Positions 37,403 through 47,890 of a stretch of DNA of 64,000 bases are shown in pieces. Made by a program: the position numbers and the translations under genes. Every line of letters starts with the position of its first letter. The stretch's first letter is position 1. The DNA comes from Crocinitomicaceae bacterium (GTDB lineage: Bacteria > Bacteroidota > Bacteroidia > Flavobacteriales_G > Salibacteraceae): contig PAME01000014.1 of assembly GCA_002707155.1 (NCBI GenBank), positions 62,001-126,000 of the forward strand, in the 5' to 3' direction. Under the pieces are notes generated by a model. The model was not told the origin of the DNA. It saw only the letters and a program-made list of their open reading frames with translations, and did no database searches.

Positions 37403-37430
37403 TTGCTAATACAAACTGCATTAAAACAAC

Positions 37431-38246
37431 TTAATTCCCCGGCTTATAATATTTCAACGCCTCAGGCATTAAAGCAGTCAAGTCAGCCACTCTAGTTTCA
37501 CTAGCCGGATGCGTAGAAAGAAACTCCGGTGGCGCTTGCCCTCCGGAAAGTGCAGCCATTCGTTCCCAAAAACTCGTTGCCGCTTCTGGATTATATCCTG
37601 CTTTTGCCATTAATATAAGTCCAATGTGATCTGCTTCAGACTCATTACTTCTCGAAAACTTAAGCACACCCAATTGCGTCCCCATTCCTACAGATTGTAA
37701 AAGTAGTTGCTTGGTTAATGTTGGGTTTTCGCCCAAAGCAGCGCCTAAAGTTCCCATGCCCATTTGTGCCACCATGCCTTGACTCATTCGTTCACCTCCA
37801 TGGTTTGCTAGAGCATGTGCAATTTCATGTCCCATAACGACGGCTACACCTGTTTCATCTTCACAAATAGGGAGTATTCCTGTATAAAACGCCACCTTAC
37901 CGCCGGGCATACACCATGCGTTCACTTGATCGGACACAATGAGGTTGTATTCCCAATCGTAACCTTCTAGTTGATTAGAAATTTTTTGTTCAGCATAATA
38001 TGCTTCAGCAGCGATTTGAATCTTCTGCCCAACCCTTTTTATCATTGCTACTTGCTCCTCATCGGTGCTCAATTGACTCTCTCCTAATACTTGTGTGTAT
38101 TGATCAAAACTCATTGGAAGCAATTGATTATTTGAAACGAGCTTTAGTTGTTTCCTTCCCGTCATAGGCACTGTGTTGCAAGCAACAAACACTAAAAAAA
38201 ATACCCAGTAAAATGTTTTATTTATTTTCAGAACTATTTTGCGCAA
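37431..38246 (-). CDS. M48 family metalloprotease, lipoprotein
   Basis: Zinc metalloprotease of 271 residues, expected in the periplasm and anchored by lipid (VFFLVFVACNTV, Cys23). The zinc motif is MGHEIAHALANHGGER (HEIAH at 140-144), and the third ligand is in SRSNESEADHIGL. The N-terminal VPMTGRKQLKLVS is the usual start of the Oma1/LoiP/BepA-like group that handles misfolded outer-membrane proteins. The start overlaps the end of rpe by 13 bases, so the two genes are co-transcribed. Confidence 0.91.
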   Translation of the reverse strand: MRKIVLKINKTFYWVFFLVFVACNTVPMTGRKQLKLVSNNQLLPMSFDQYTQVLGESQLSTDEEQVAMIKRVGQKIQIAAEAYYAEQKISNQLEGYDWEYNLIVSDQVNAWCMPGGKVAFYTGILPICEDETGVAVVMGHEIAHALANHGGERMSQGMVAQMGMGTLGAALGENPTLTKQLLLQSVGMGTQLGVLKFSRSNESEADHIGLILMAKAGYNPEAATSFWERMAALSGGQAPPEFLSTHPASETRVADLTALMPEALKYYKPGN

Positions 38247-38890
38247 TTTGACAAATCTAGAATCGTTTGTTCTGGATTATTTGATTTAAATACAAAACTT
38301 CCTGCAACAAGCACATCAGCTCCTGCTTGAACCAATCGTTTGCCTGTTTCCGTGTTTACTCCCCCGTCTATTTCTATTTTGGTAGAACTGTTTTTTTGAA
38401 CGATCAAATCTTTCAATCTAGCCGTTTTACCAATTGTATTTTCAATGAATTTTTGACCGCCAAAACCAGGGTTTACAGACATTAGTAACACTAAATCAAC
38501 ATCTTGAATAATGTCTTCCAATAAATGAACTGGAGTATGAGGATTCAACGAAACTCCTGCATGCATTCCAGCAGCTTTAATGGCCTGAATCGTTCGATGT
38601 AAATGTGTACAAGCCTCATAATGCACTGTTAGGTTATGCGTGCCTGCTTCCTTATAATCTTGAATGTAACGATCGGGATTTACAATCATTAAATGCGAAT
38701 CGATATACTTATCGGTATAACTCGACATTTTTTTAATGATAGCAGGACCATAGGATATATTTGGAACGAAAACTCCGTCCATAACATCCATGTGAAACCA
38801 TTCGGCAACAGAACGGTCAACCATTTCTACATCTCGTTGCAAATTACCAAAATCCGCAGCCAACATTGAGGGGGCTATAATAGGCTTCAT
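38234..38890 (-). CDS. rpe: Ribulose-phosphate 3-epimerase
   Basis: TIM-barrel enzyme of 218 residues that interconverts ribulose 5-phosphate and xylulose 5-phosphate in the pentose phosphate pathway. The start IIAPSMLAADFGNLQRDVEM, the metal-binding HMDVMDGVFVPNISYGP, SHLMI, MSVNPGFGGQKFI and the phosphate site EIDGGVN and GADVLVAGSFVF are all intact. It is separated from pnp upstream by a terminator and overlaps the M48 protease gene downstream by 13 bases. Confidence 0.95.
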   Translation of the reverse strand: MKPIIAPSMLAADFGNLQRDVEMVDRSVAEWFHMDVMDGVFVPNISYGPAIIKKMSSYTDKYIDSHLMIVNPDRYIQDYKEAGTHNLTVHYEACTHLHRTIQAIKAAGMHAGVSLNPHTPVHLLEDIIQDVDLVLLMSVNPGFGGQKFIENTIGKTARLKDLIVQKNSSTKIEIDGGVNTETGKRLVQAGADVLVAGSFVFKSNNPEQTILDLSNCAK

Positions 38891-38904
38891 ATTGCAAAGT
38901 TAAA

Positions 38905-38933
38905 AAACAAAAAGCCCCGAACATTCGGGGCTT
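38905..38933 (-). terminator. Rho-independent terminator after pnp
   Basis: On the minus strand the 9-10 bp stem AAGCCCCGAA/TTCGGGGCTT (38933-38924 and 38921-38912) is followed by TTTTTGTTTTTT. It stands between the pnp stop and the rpe start. Confidence 0.9.
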
Positions 38934-38959
38934 CTACTCTTTATAAAAAGTTATTAGTA

Positions 38960-41092
38960 CTAGCTAGCTGTCTCTGGCTTTGGTAATAAAACTTTTCTTG
39001 AAAGTTTCATTTTTCCAGTTTTGCTGTCAATATCTACCAACTTAACCTCAACGGTATCACCCTCTTTAAGGTATTCGTTTACGTCATTTACGCGTTTCCA
39101 ATCAATTTCAGAAACGTGTAACAACCCGTCTTTTCCTGGAAGCACTTCAACAAATGCTCCGTAAGACTGAATTGACTTAACTTTTCCTTGGTAAATTTCA
39201 CCAATCTCTGGTTGAGCAACGATTCCTTTGATTCTAGCTAGAGCAGCATCAATTCCATCTTTATTTACAGAAGAAATATCGATAACCCCTTTTTTGTCTA
39301 CTTCTTCAATTGTAATGACTGTTTCAGTAGCTGCTTGAATTTCTTGGATAATTTTTCCGCCAGGGCCGATAATTGCACCAATAAATTCTCCAGGAATAGT
39401 TATTTGAACCATTCTAGGAACATGTGGTTTATAATCTGGTTTAGCTTCAGAAATGGTTTTGTTCATTTCTCCAAGAATATGAAGACGACCTGCTTTAGAT
39501 TGCTCTAATGCCTGCTCCATAATCTCGTAAGAAAGACCACCTACTTTAATATCCATTTGACAAGCAGTAATGCCATCTTTAGTTCCAGCAACTTTAAAGT
39601 CCATATCTCCCAAGTGATCTTCATCTCCTAAGATATCAGATAATACAGCGAAAGTAGTTCCGTCAGTAATTAATCCCATTGCAATTCCTGAAACTGCCTT
39701 AGGAATTTTAATTCCAGTATCCATTAATGCCATTGATCCAGCACAAACAGTTGCCATTGAACTTGAACCGTTAGATTCAAGAATATCTGACATAATTCTG
39801 ATGGTATAAGGATTATCTGAGCCAGCAGGAATCATTGGCTTAAGTGCTCTAAGCGCTAAGTTACCATGACCTACTTCTCTTCTTGATGTTCCTCTCATTG
39901 GACGAGCTTCACCTACAGAGAATGGAGGAAAGTTGTAATGCAGAATGAATTTTTCTGATCCTTTACCCATTGCTCCATCAATATTTTGCTCATCCAGTTT
40001 GCTACCTAAAGTAACTGAAGTTAACGATTGAGTTTCGCCTCGAGTAAATATTGCAGAACCGTGTGTCATTGGCAAGTAATTAACTTCTGACCAAATTGAA
40101 CGAATTTCATCCAAGTTACGTCCATCCAAACGAGTTCTATCTTCCAAAATCATTTTACGAACAGCTACTTTCTCCACATCGTGGAAATAAGTATTTATCA
40201 ATGATTCGCTTGAAGCTAATACTTCTTCCGATAAAGTTGCTTTGTATGCTTCTCGGATTGCCTTGAATCCTTCTCCACGTTCTTTCTTAGAAGTACCTTT
40301 TTTAGCTAATTCATAACAGTTGTCATGACAAGCAGCCATTACAGCATCTTTTAAGTCAGCATCGTGAGTTTCATGACTGTATTCTCTTTTTGTTGGAACA
40401 CCACCAATCATTTCAGCTAGCTTCAATTGAGCATCACACTGAATTTTTATTGCTTCATGAGCCATTTTGATTGCCTCAAGCATTTCTGCTTCAGAAATCT
40501 CACTCATTTCTCCTTCAACCATTACGATACTGTTTGCTGTAGCAGCAACCATAATATCAATGTCGCGACCTTCGCTAGCCATCTCCGTTTTAGTCGGATT
40601 AACTTTAAACTCTCCATCAATACGCGCTACTCTTACTTCAGAGATAGGCTCTTGAAATGGAATATCCGATACTGCAATTGAAGCAGAAGCTGCTAAACAT
40701 GCAAATGCATCTGGAAGTGTTTCACCATCAGAAGAAATTAACGAAACCAATACTTGAGTATCGGCATGGTAATCTTCTGGGAAAAGCGGACGAAGTGCTC
40801 TATCTACTAATCTTGAAGTTAAAATTTCAGCATCTGCAGGTCTTGTTTCTCTTTTTAAGAATCCGCCCGGAAAACGTCCAGCAGCAGAAAATTTCTCACG
40901 GTAATCTACCGTAAGGGGCATAAAATCAATACCCTCTTTAGCGCTTTTTGCCGAAACAGAAGTTGCTAATAACATCATGCCGTTGCATTTTACTACAACA
41001 GATCCATCGGCTTGTGTAGCCAGCTTACCAGTTTCTATGGTAACCTCTTGTCCTTGAATTTCGAACGAATAGTTTTTTCCTATTTGACTCAT
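38960..41092 (-). CDS. pnp: Polyribonucleotide nucleotidyltransferase (PNPase)
   Basis: 3'-5' phosphorolytic exoribonuclease of 710 residues, part of RNA turnover. Two RNase PH-like cores are visible: the first with [19 protein letters not shown] (pieces) and [11 protein letters not shown], the second with [16 protein letters not shown], the [14 protein letters not shown] loop and [17 protein letters not shown]. The KH domain ([19 protein letters not shown]) and the S1 domain ([20 protein letters not shown]) end the protein. It lies downstream of rpsO on the same strand, the widely conserved rpsO-pnp order, with a terminator or attenuator between them. Confidence 0.97.
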   Translation of the reverse strand: MSQIGKNYSFEIQGQEVTIETGKLATQADGSVVVKCNGMMLLATSVSAKSAKEGIDFMPLTVDYREKFSAAGRFPGGFLKRETRPADAEILTSRLVDRALRPLFPEDYHADTQVLVSLISSDGETLPDAFACLAASASIAVSDIPFQEPISEVRVARIDGEFKVNPTKTEMASEGRDIDIMVAATANSIVMVEGEMSEISEAEMLEAIKMAHEAIKIQCDAQLKLAEMIGGVPTKREYSHETHDADLKDAVMAACHDNCYELAKKGTSKKERGEGFKAIREAYKATLSEEVLASSESLINTYFHDVEKVAVRKMILEDRTRLDGRNLDEIRSIWSEVNYLPMTHGSAIFTRGETQSLTSVTLGSKLDEQNIDGAMGKGSEKFILHYNFPPFSVGEARPMRGTSRREVGHGNLALRALKPMIPAGSDNPYTIRIMSDILESNGSSSMATVCAGSMALMDTGIKIPKAVSGIAMGLITDGTTFAVLSDILGDEDHLGDMDFKVAGTKDGITACQMDIKVGGLSYEIMEQALEQSKAGRLHILGEMNKTISEAKPDYKPHVPRMVQITIPGEFIGAIIGPGGKIIQEIQAATETVITIEEVDKKGVIDISSVNKDGIDAALARIKGIVAQPEIGEIYQGKVKSIQSYGAFVEVLPGKDGLLHVSEIDWKRVNDVNEYLKEGDTVEVKLVDIDSKTGKMKLSRKVLLPKPETAS

Positions 41093-41145
41093 ATAATTGT
41101 GTATATAAAAATTTGTGTGGTTGGCAGTTGATTAGGTATAAAAAG

Positions 41146-41175
41146 AAAAAGGCATCCCTTAGGAATGCCTTTTTC
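41146..41175 (-). terminator. Terminator or attenuator between rpsO and pnp
   Basis: On the minus strand AAAAAGGCAT (41174-41165) pairs with ATGCCTTTTT (41155-41146), then a T-rich run follows. It lies just after rpsO and probably lowers, rather than abolishes, read-through into pnp. Confidence 0.82.
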
Positions 41176-41182
41176 AAATAAA

Positions 41183-41452
41183 TTATTTTCTGATTCCGAG
41201 TTCTTTAATCAATTCCCGGTAACGAACAATGTCTTTTGCTTTTAAGTAATTTAGAAGTGACCTTCTTTTTCCAACTAGTGCTATCAAAGATTTTTGCGTA
41301 TTGTAATCCTTGTGGTTATCCTTTAAATGACCAGTTAAATGGGTAATTCTGTTGGTAAAAAGTGCTATCTGCCCCTCCGTACTTCCTGTATTGGTATCAG
41401 AACCACCAAATTGTTTGAAAATTTCTTTTTTCTTTTCTGACGTTAAAATCAT
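41183..41452 (-). CDS. rpsO: 30S ribosomal protein S15
   Basis: Ribosomal protein of 89 residues from ATG 41452; a TTG at 41461 is in frame but 89 residues is the normal family length. The recognisable core is GGSDTNTGSTEGQIALFTNRI (pieces), HLKDNHKDYNTQKSLIALVGKRR and SLLNYLKAKDIVRYRELI. It binds 16S rRNA in the central domain. It begins the rpsO-pnp pair. Confidence 0.96.
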   Translation of the reverse strand: MILTSEKKKEIFKQFGGSDTNTGSTEGQIALFTNRITHLTGHLKDNHKDYNTQKSLIALVGKRRSLLNYLKAKDIVRYRELIKELGIRK

Positions 41453-41534
41453 ATCAATCAATAAATTATTGCCTCTTTTTTGAAGGCTGCAAATTTAGAT
41501 AATTCCTAACACAAAACAAGCAATTAATCGCAGC

Positions 41535-42383
41535 TTATTTTTTAAGCATGGTAAGCATGCTAGAAAGGTTTGTTTTTAATTCTTTTCTATCTACTATGTA
41601 ATCCAAAAAACCGTGCTCCAACAAGAACTCCGAGGTTTGAAATCCTTCTGGTAAATCTTTACCAATCGTTTCTTTTACTACTCTAGGTCCAGCAAAACCA
41701 ATTAAAGCTCTCGGCTCAGAGATATTAATGTCTCCTAACATGGCAAAGGAAGCGGTTACACCACCAGTAGTGGGATCGGTAAGAATTGAAATAAAAGGCA
41801 ATTTTGCTCTAGCAAGCAGCGCTAATTTTGCACTAGTTTTTGCCATTTGCATTAATGAAAAAGCAGCTTCCATCATTCGAGCTCCGCCCGATTTTGAAAT
41901 CATAATAAATGGAACTTTCTTTTTAATAGCCTCATCAATTCCTCTAGCAATCTTTTCACCAACTACTGAGCCCATTGAACCCCCAATAAAATTGAAATCC
42001 ATACACCCAATAACAACAGCATGCCCATCCAGTTTTCCTCTTGCCGTTCTTACAGCGTCTACTAAGCCTGTTTTTCTTTTTGAGGATTCTAACCTATCGG
42101 TGTACTTTTTTGTATCCTCAAAAACCAAAGGGTCTCCCGAAGAAAGGTTTCTATTGATTTCAGTGAATTTATTTTCGTCAAATAAAATTCGGAAATATTC
42201 TATAGAGCCAATTCTTTCGTGGTAACTGCAAGAATCGCAAACCCAAGCATTTGCAGAATGATCTTCGGAAGTCATTACGCTTTTACACGAGCGACATTTG
42301 TACCAAAGTCCTTCTGGGGTTTCTTTCTTTTCTTTTGTTGGAGTATGAACTCCTTGTTTTGCTCTCTTAAACCAACTACTCAT
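41535..42383 (-). CDS. accD: Acetyl-CoA carboxylase carboxyltransferase subunit beta
   Basis: Subunit of 282 residues that, with AccA, transfers the carboxyl group from biotin to acetyl-CoA in fatty acid synthesis. The N-terminal zinc ribbon has cysteines at 30, 33, 49 and 52 (CRSC and CDSC). The crotonase-fold carboxyltransferase domain follows, with [37 protein letters not shown] and [12 protein letters not shown]. It follows the class I aldolase gene by 27 bases and precedes rpsO. Confidence 0.95.
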   Translation of the reverse strand: MSSWFKRAKQGVHTPTKEKKETPEGLWYKCRSCKSVMTSEDHSANAWVCDSCSYHERIGSIEYFRILFDENKFTEINRNLSSGDPLVFEDTKKYTDRLESSKRKTGLVDAVRTARGKLDGHAVVIGCMDFNFIGGSMGSVVGEKIARGIDEAIKKKVPFIMISKSGGARMMEAAFSLMQMAKTSAKLALLARAKLPFISILTDPTTGGVTASFAMLGDINISEPRALIGFAGPRVVKETIGKDLPEGFQTSEFLLEHGFLDYIVDRKELKTNLSSMLTMLKK

Positions 42384-42410
42384 AATATCAGGGTTTTAAG
42401 ATTAAATTCT

Positions 42411-43472
42411 TTACGCTAAATCAATCTTCGCGTCCAAATAGACATCTTGAACTGTCTGGATTAACTGCACACCTTCAGCAACTGGTTTTTGAAAAGCTTT
42501 TCGTCCCATAATAAGACCTTGACCTCCTGCTCTCTTATTTATAACCGCAGTAGTAACCGCATCTTGTAAATCAGATTCTCCGGCAGAAGCTCCACCAGAA
42601 TTTATTAAACCAATTTTTCCCATGTAGCAATTTGCGACTTGGTAACGCGCTAAATCTATTGGGTGGTCAGTGGATAATTTTGAATATACATCTGGATGTG
42701 TTTTACCAAATCCAATTGCATTGTAACCGCCATCGTTCGTCGGCAATTTTTGCTTGATAATATCTGCTTGAATAGTAACTCCAATGTGGTTAGCTTGACC
42801 GGTTAAGTCAGCAGCAGTATGATAATCTACTCCATCCTTTTTGAAACCAGAGTTTCTCAAGTAACACCAAAGAATAGTTGCCATTCCCAATTCGTGCGCT
42901 CTTTCAAATGCAGCAGCTACCTCTTGTATTTGTCTTTCAGATTCATCTGAACCAAAATAAATAGTTGCTCCAACGGCAGTTGCCCCCATTTCCCAAGCAT
43001 CTTCTACCGATCCAAACATGATTTGATTGAATGAATTTGGGTAGGTCAAAAATTCATTGTGATTTAGCTTTACAATGAAAGGAATTTTATGTGCATACTT
43101 TCTTGAACACTGAGCTAAAACTCCGAATGTCGAAGCTACTCCATTGCAACCAGCTTCCATTGCTAATTCAACAATATTAGCAGGATCGAAATACCTTGGA
43201 TTAGGTGCAAAAGAAGCAGCAGCAGAATGCTCAATACCTTGATCTACTGGAAGAATTGACACGTATCCTGTTCCGCCTAAACGACCGTGATTGTATAATC
43301 TAGATAGGCTATTCAACACTTGATTACTTCTATTAGAACCTATAAAATGCTCTGTTACGAACTCCCCGTTTGGAGCAGCTATGCTTTCTTTTGAAATTGC
43401 AGCCGACTTATGACCTAAGTAGTACTCTGCTTTATCGCCTAAAAGGCCTTCGATTTGAGATAAATTGCTCAT
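42411..43472 (-). CDS. fbaB: Class I fructose-bisphosphate aldolase (DhnA/FbaB type)
   Basis: Schiff-base aldolase of 353 residues that cleaves fructose 1,6-bisphosphate to two triose phosphates. It is of the archaeal/FbaB type, with [40 protein letters not shown], and a C-terminal phosphate-binding [15 protein letters not shown] and [15 protein letters not shown]. It lies 27 bases before accD, so they are probably co-transcribed. Its 5' spacer of about 200 bases separates it from the OmpA-like gene. Confidence 0.92.
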   Translation of the reverse strand: MSNLSQIEGLLGDKAEYYLGHKSAAISKESIAAPNGEFVTEHFIGSNRSNQVLNSLSRLYNHGRLGGTGYVSILPVDQGIEHSAAASFAPNPRYFDPANIVELAMEAGCNGVASTFGVLAQCSRKYAHKIPFIVKLNHNEFLTYPNSFNQIMFGSVEDAWEMGATAVGATIYFGSDESERQIQEVAAAFERAHELGMATILWCYLRNSGFKKDGVDYHTAADLTGQANHIGVTIQADIIKQKLPTNDGGYNAIGFGKTHPDVYSKLSTDHPIDLARYQVANCYMGKIGLINSGGASAGESDLQDAVTTAVINKRAGGQGLIMGRKAFQKPVAEGVQLIQTVQDVYLDAKIDLA

Positions 43473-43957
43473 TTGTTGAGTGTATTATTCAATATATTTT
43501 AAGGCGGCAAAAGTAGGAATTAATATATAGGTGCTAAGCAACTATAAGTCCTTAAATAAGTAATAACCTTTTATCGATTAGATTCAGTGTTTTAAACTTG
43601 AATTATTTATTCATTTTACATCGTTAGAACTCTCCCATTTTCGGCTACTCTTGCCTGATTTTGTCTATTAAAGTTTGATTTGACATATCCAAAGGGAATA
43701 ACAAGGGAAACAATGAAGGTTATTCAAATAATTCCGAAGATAAGGGAACAAAACCTGACAATGACATAGCAAATAACGATCTAACAAATAACAACCCTCA
43801 ATTAGGAAATGATGTTTCAGGCAACTCTGATGATGCAGCTAGCGTAGGAAATAATAATACATCTGACGCTGGAGATAGCGGAAATATCGCAACCTCTAGC
43901 AACGGAGCGGCAAATTCCTCTAGCACTAATACTGCTTCATCAGACAAACCTCTAGAG

Positions 43958-44290
43958 GTGCTTTTTGAAACAAGGGTATATTTTGAATTTAATAAATCTG
44001 ATTTGTTATTTACCGAAAAAATACGAGTTGATGCATTTATTAAACTGCTTGGCAAATATCCAAATTCAGAAATTTTTATTGCCGGTCATACCGATTCTGT
44101 TGGTAGTGAATCATACAACTATATCCTATCAGTGAAAAGAGCTGAGTTCGTTAAAAACCTATTAGTCGCTGGCGGACTTAAGAACAATTATCGAGTTTTT
44201 GGATTTGGAGAAAATGCTCCTTTTATAAAAGAGGATAATGAACTAAGCCAAGCTGCTAACCGCCAAGTTATGCTCCGAGTTTACAACTAA
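43958..44290 (+). CDS. OmpA C-terminal domain protein, N-terminus apparently lost
   Basis: The GTG at 43958 gives 110 residues forming a complete OmpA/MotB peptidoglycan-binding domain (VYFEFNKSDLLFTEK, then AGHTDSVGSESYNYILSVKRAEFV, in pieces, and NRQVMLRV). The same frame is open back to 43679 and reads as a low-complexity linker rich in Asn, Ser, Gly and Asp. A TGA at 43676 blocks it further up, and no ATG, GTG or TTG occurs in the linker part. A signal peptide is missing in every frame just upstream. The protein is therefore probably truncated or frameshifted at its 5' end; as read it would have no way to reach the envelope. Confidence 0.55.
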   Translation: MLFETRVYFEFNKSDLLFTEKIRVDAFIKLLGKYPNSEIFIAGHTDSVGSESYNYILSVKRAEFVKNLLVAGGLKNNYRVFGFGENAPFIKEDNELSQAANRQVMLRVYN

Positions 44291-44316
44291 AAAAAGGCCC
44301 GCTAAAAGCGAGCCTT
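44288..44316 (-). terminator. Rho-independent terminator after fhs (bidirectional shape)
   Basis: On the minus strand AAGGCTCGCT (44316-44307) pairs with AGCGGGCCTT (44303-44294), 10 bp with one G-U pair and loop TTT, followed by a T run. It ends fhs and may also serve the OmpA-like gene. Confidence 0.88.
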
Positions 44317-44344
44317 CAATTTCAATTCTAAAACCTGTCCATTA

Positions 44345-46033
44345 TTAACTCAATCCAGAAATAACTCCATCATTGTCAATATCCATGTGTTCAGATGCTG
44401 GCACGGCAGGTAAACCTGGCATACGCATCATTGCTCCAGTAATTGGGATTACGAACCCTGCTCCTGCGGCAAATTCAATTTCACGCACGGTAACTCTAAA
44501 TCCAGTTGGACGACCAATTAATTTATCATTGTCCGAAAACGATTTTTGAGTTTTTGCCATACAAATCGGTAGTTTATCTAGCCCTAAATTATACAGCCTT
44601 TTTAAGTCAATTAAGGCCTTACCTTGATAGTCAACTCCATCGGCACCGTAAACTTTTTTGGCAATGGTTTCTACTTTTTCTTCAATAGAAGCATTCCAAT
44701 CGTAAAGTGGCTTGAAGTCGTTTCCTGCGTTTTCGATATTAGCAACAACTTCCGTCGCTAAAGTAGCCGTTCCTGCTCCACCGTCTGCCCAACCTTTACT
44801 TACAACGGCTTTTACACCCATTTTAGCACAAGCTTCTTGTACAAATTTAATTTCATCTTCTCCGTCACCTGTTCTGTGATTGATAGCAACAACTGGCGTA
44901 ATTCCAAATTGTTTTGCATTTTCAATGTGTTTTTCCAAATTAGGAAATCCGTCTTGAACTCTTTGTAAACTAACTTCACCCAACTGATCTGGATTTGCTC
45001 CACCGTGATGACGCAATGCTCTAATAGTTGCAACCAACACTATGGTACTCGGCTTTAACCCAGCATAACCGCATTTGATATCCATGAATTTTTCAGCTCC
45101 TAAATCAGAACCAAAACCTGCTTCAGTAACCACATAGTCACTTAAAGTCAATCCCATTTTGGTTGCGATAATTGTGTTCGTTCCTTGTGCAATATTTGCA
45201 AATGGACCACCATGAATTATTGCAGGATTGCCTTCTAATGTTTGAACTAAGTTGGGCTTAATTGCATCTTTCAATAAGATTGCCATTGCATTTTGAGCAT
45301 TTAAATCACGAGCGTAAATTGGTTTTCTGTCCATGGTAAATCCGACGAAAATATTTCCCAACCTATTTTTTAAATCTTCTCGGTCATTACTCATACAAAG
45401 AATCGCCATTACCTCAGAAGCTGGAGTAATGTTAAATCCATCCTGACGCGGTATTCCGTTCCCAGCTCCTCCTAGTCCTATTGCAATATCTCTTAACGAT
45501 CTATCGTTCATGTCCATTACACGTTTCCAATAAATCAATCTTGGGTCAAGGTTTAGGCTTCTAGTTTTGCTTTGGATATTGTTATCAATTAATGCAGATA
45601 AAAGGTTGTTTGCTTTTTCAATGGCAGAAAAATCTCCTGTGAAGTGAAGATTAATATCTTCCATAGGAACTACTTGAGAGTATCCTCCGCCAGCTGCACC
45701 ACCCTTAATACCGAATACAGGACCCAATGAAGGCTCCCTAAGCACAACAGTGGCTTGTTTTCCTATTTTATTAAGTCCTTCAGTTAGTCCAATAGTAACA
45801 GTTGTTTTTCCTTCTCCTGCTGGAGTTGGAGTAAGTGCAGTAACTAAAATTAGTTTATTCTGTTTCGCTTTTGCATCGTCAATTAAGTTCAATGGCAATT
45901 TAGCCTTGTACTTTCCATAATGCTCCAAATCGTCTACACCAATATTCAATTTAGCAGCAATATCATTAATATGCTCCATTTTAGCCGCCTGAGCGATGTC
46001 TATATCTGAACCAACTTTTTTCCCTGTACTCAT
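44345..46033 (-). CDS. fhs: Formate--tetrahydrofolate ligase
   Basis: One-carbon metabolism enzyme of 562 residues that makes 10-formyl-tetrahydrofolate from formate and ATP. Visible motifs are the P-loop PTPAGEGKTTVTIGL, LREPSLGPVFGIKGGAAGGG (pieces), HFTGDF and the folate-binding EAGFGSDLGAEKF. The length matches the family. It is a single gene with its own terminator and diverges from the carboxypeptidase-like-domain gene. Confidence 0.96.
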   Translation of the reverse strand: MSTGKKVGSDIDIAQAAKMEHINDIAAKLNIGVDDLEHYGKYKAKLPLNLIDDAKAKQNKLILVTALTPTPAGEGKTTVTIGLTEGLNKIGKQATVVLREPSLGPVFGIKGGAAGGGYSQVVPMEDINLHFTGDFSAIEKANNLLSALIDNNIQSKTRSLNLDPRLIYWKRVMDMNDRSLRDIAIGLGGAGNGIPRQDGFNITPASEVMAILCMSNDREDLKNRLGNIFVGFTMDRKPIYARDLNAQNAMAILLKDAIKPNLVQTLEGNPAIIHGGPFANIAQGTNTIIATKMGLTLSDYVVTEAGFGSDLGAEKFMDIKCGYAGLKPSTIVLVATIRALRHHGGANPDQLGEVSLQRVQDGFPNLEKHIENAKQFGITPVVAINHRTGDGEDEIKFVQEACAKMGVKAVVSKGWADGGAGTATLATEVVANIENAGNDFKPLYDWNASIEEKVETIAKKVYGADGVDYQGKALIDLKRLYNLGLDKLPICMAKTQKSFSDNDKLIGRPTGFRVTVREIEFAAGAGFVIPITGAMMRMPGLPAVPASEHMDIDNDGVISGLS

Positions 46034-46088
46034 AGTATTTTATTTTTGGGTGTTACAATAATAGGAAAAGTCTGTTAGCATCGTAAAT

Positions 46089-46961
46089 ATGACAACCCAT
46101 TCATTTATCAATACAGTAAGTCTGCACTCTCAACGATGTACATTTTTTGCACTGATTGCTAACTTTCTTCTGCTTTCTACAACTTTCGCTCAGAAGAATA
46201 TTTCATCTGCTGTTTTTTCAGTTTCGAATCAAGCAATTCCATATATGAATATTGGAATCCTCGGAACATCAATAGGTACAGTTTCCAACTCAAATGGAGA
46301 GTTTAAGCTCTCGATTCCAAATGAAAACCTTAACGATACTATCCTTTTTTCCGCATTGGGCTTTAAAAATCGGTTAATTCCTATTACTTCCTTAATGGAT
46401 AGTTCAATTGTATTTGAGCACTCAATTCAATCATTAAACGAAGTTGAAATACGTCCGGGAGGATTTGAATCTAAAACAATTGGAAATAAAAATATTTCTA
46501 CCAATCGAAAAGTAAATTTTGCTTTGTCTAATAAACCCAATCAAAACCTAGGTTCAGAAATCGCTAAAAAGTTCAATATTCCTAAAAATTCTTATCTTGA
46601 AAATGTACAGTTCTATCTATCGAGAAATAATTTTGACACGGCCCTGCTTCGAATAAATATTCGCGAGATTAAGAATGAATTACCAGGCAATAATCTCAAT
46701 AATGAAAATATTCTAATTCAAGTTTATAAATCGAAAGGACAGTGGATTGAGGTCGATTTATCTCAATTCTCCATAAAAGTTGAAGGTAAATTTGCAATTG
46801 GAATCGAATGGATTGCACATTCAAAAAATGGAAAAGTATTGTCTCTTCCTATTTCTGTTCCTTCAATAGGGTCTACTCACTTTTACAAATATGCAAGCGC
46901 TTCTGAATGGAAGAAATATGGACAACTTAGTGCTGCTATTATGCTAACTTATAGCAATTAA
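46089..46961 (+). CDS. Exported protein with carboxypeptidase-like regulatory domain
   Basis: Protein of 290 residues with a somewhat long signal peptide ending in STTFAQ (about residue 35). Residues about 36-118 form a carboxypeptidase-D-regulatory-like beta sandwich (AVFSVSNQAIPYMNIGI, GTVSNSNGEFKL, ILFSALGFKNR, then LNEVEIRP). The C-terminal half is a beta-rich region of unknown type (AKKFNIPKNSYLENVQFYLS). There is no receptor barrel, so it belongs to the stand-alone group often found in the Bacteroidota envelope. No function can be named. Confidence 0.78.
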   Translation: MTTHSFINTVSLHSQRCTFFALIANFLLLSTTFAQKNISSAVFSVSNQAIPYMNIGILGTSIGTVSNSNGEFKLSIPNENLNDTILFSALGFKNRLIPITSLMDSSIVFEHSIQSLNEVEIRPGGFESKTIGNKNISTNRKVNFALSNKPNQNLGSEIAKKFNIPKNSYLENVQFYLSRNNFDTALLRINIREIKNELPGNNLNNENILIQVYKSKGQWIEVDLSQFSIKVEGKFAIGIEWIAHSKNGKVLSLPISVPSIGSTHFYKYASASEWKKYGQLSAAIMLTYSN

Positions 46962-46966
46962 GTTTA

Positions 46967-47845
46967 TTAGTTAGAAAGCAGTATCTCTTTTACATTTCCT
47001 TTAATCTTTTCACTCAAAGCATCGGTAGGCAAATCGTTGTCATCATTACCAAAAGGATCTTCAATTTCTTCAGCAATCAATTCCGTGCTTACCAAAAGAT
47101 AAAATAGAACACACGTTATTGGAATCGTCCAATAATGAGTAATACTCATAATACCGAAAGGTAGTGTTACAGAATAAGTGAATATAAATTTCTTGATATA
47201 CATATTGTATGAATAAGGAATTGGCGTGTTTTTGATACGCTCACAAGCTCCAAGAATATCAAGAAATTCTTGCATTTCTTGATCTAATACCCAAAACTGT
47301 TCCGCACTAATTACATTAGCAATCCGAAGCTCATTTAATCGCTTATACATTAGATTAACAATATGGGATGGCATATGACTTTTAGAGGCTAATTCAGCTT
47401 TAAAATTGCCCGATTTCAATTCATCGATTTCTTCCAATTTAACTCCTTCACGTAAATGCTCTTTCATCGCATAAACGAAATTTGGAATCATAGTAGCAAA
47501 AAACTCTCTATCCTCTTTGTTAGCTTCTGGTAAACAAGTATTGAATTTTATTGCCAAGTTTCTTGAACAGTTAACCAAAGACCCCCATTGTTTTCTTCCT
47601 TCCCACCAACGGTCATATGCAGTATTGGTTCTAAAAACCAAAAACAAACCTAGAACAATACCTAAAAGCGAGTGAATTGCTGTACCCCCAGGATAATGAA
47701 AATTAAAAAAGTGATTAAAAATGACAACAACTGCAGTCGTGTAGATCAACAGCATGAGCATTGGCGGCCACAGTTGCTTGAAAATATTTTTGCTGTCGTT
47801 ATTAAAAATTAGCTTCACCCAACTGTGTGGATCGTAATCTACCAT
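46967..47845 (-). CDS. Bestrophin-family ion channel
   Basis: Membrane protein of 292 residues with four membrane helices. The bestrophin signatures are clear: FRTNTAYDRWWEGRKQWG after the second helix, CERIKNTPIPYSYNMYIKKF before the third, and ELIAEEIEDPFGNDDNDLPTD near the end. Bacterial homologues form pentameric anion or cation channels. The last gene of the KDO group ends 46 bases upstream, so the transcript may continue into this gene, but there is no functional link to suggest this. It converges on the exported-protein gene at 46089. Confidence 0.88.
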   Translation of the reverse strand: MVDYDPHSWVKLIFNNDSKNIFKQLWPPMLMLLIYTTAVVVIFNHFFNFHYPGGTAIHSLLGIVLGLFLVFRTNTAYDRWWEGRKQWGSLVNCSRNLAIKFNTCLPEANKEDREFFATMIPNFVYAMKEHLREGVKLEEIDELKSGNFKAELASKSHMPSHIVNLMYKRLNELRIANVISAEQFWVLDQEMQEFLDILGACERIKNTPIPYSYNMYIKKFIFTYSVTLPFGIMSITHYWTIPITCVLFYLLVSTELIAEEIEDPFGNDDNDLPTDALSEKIKGNVKEILLSN

Positions 47846-47890
47846 AACCTTACTTTGAGTTAATCTTTAAAAATGACCGCGCGTGAACTT

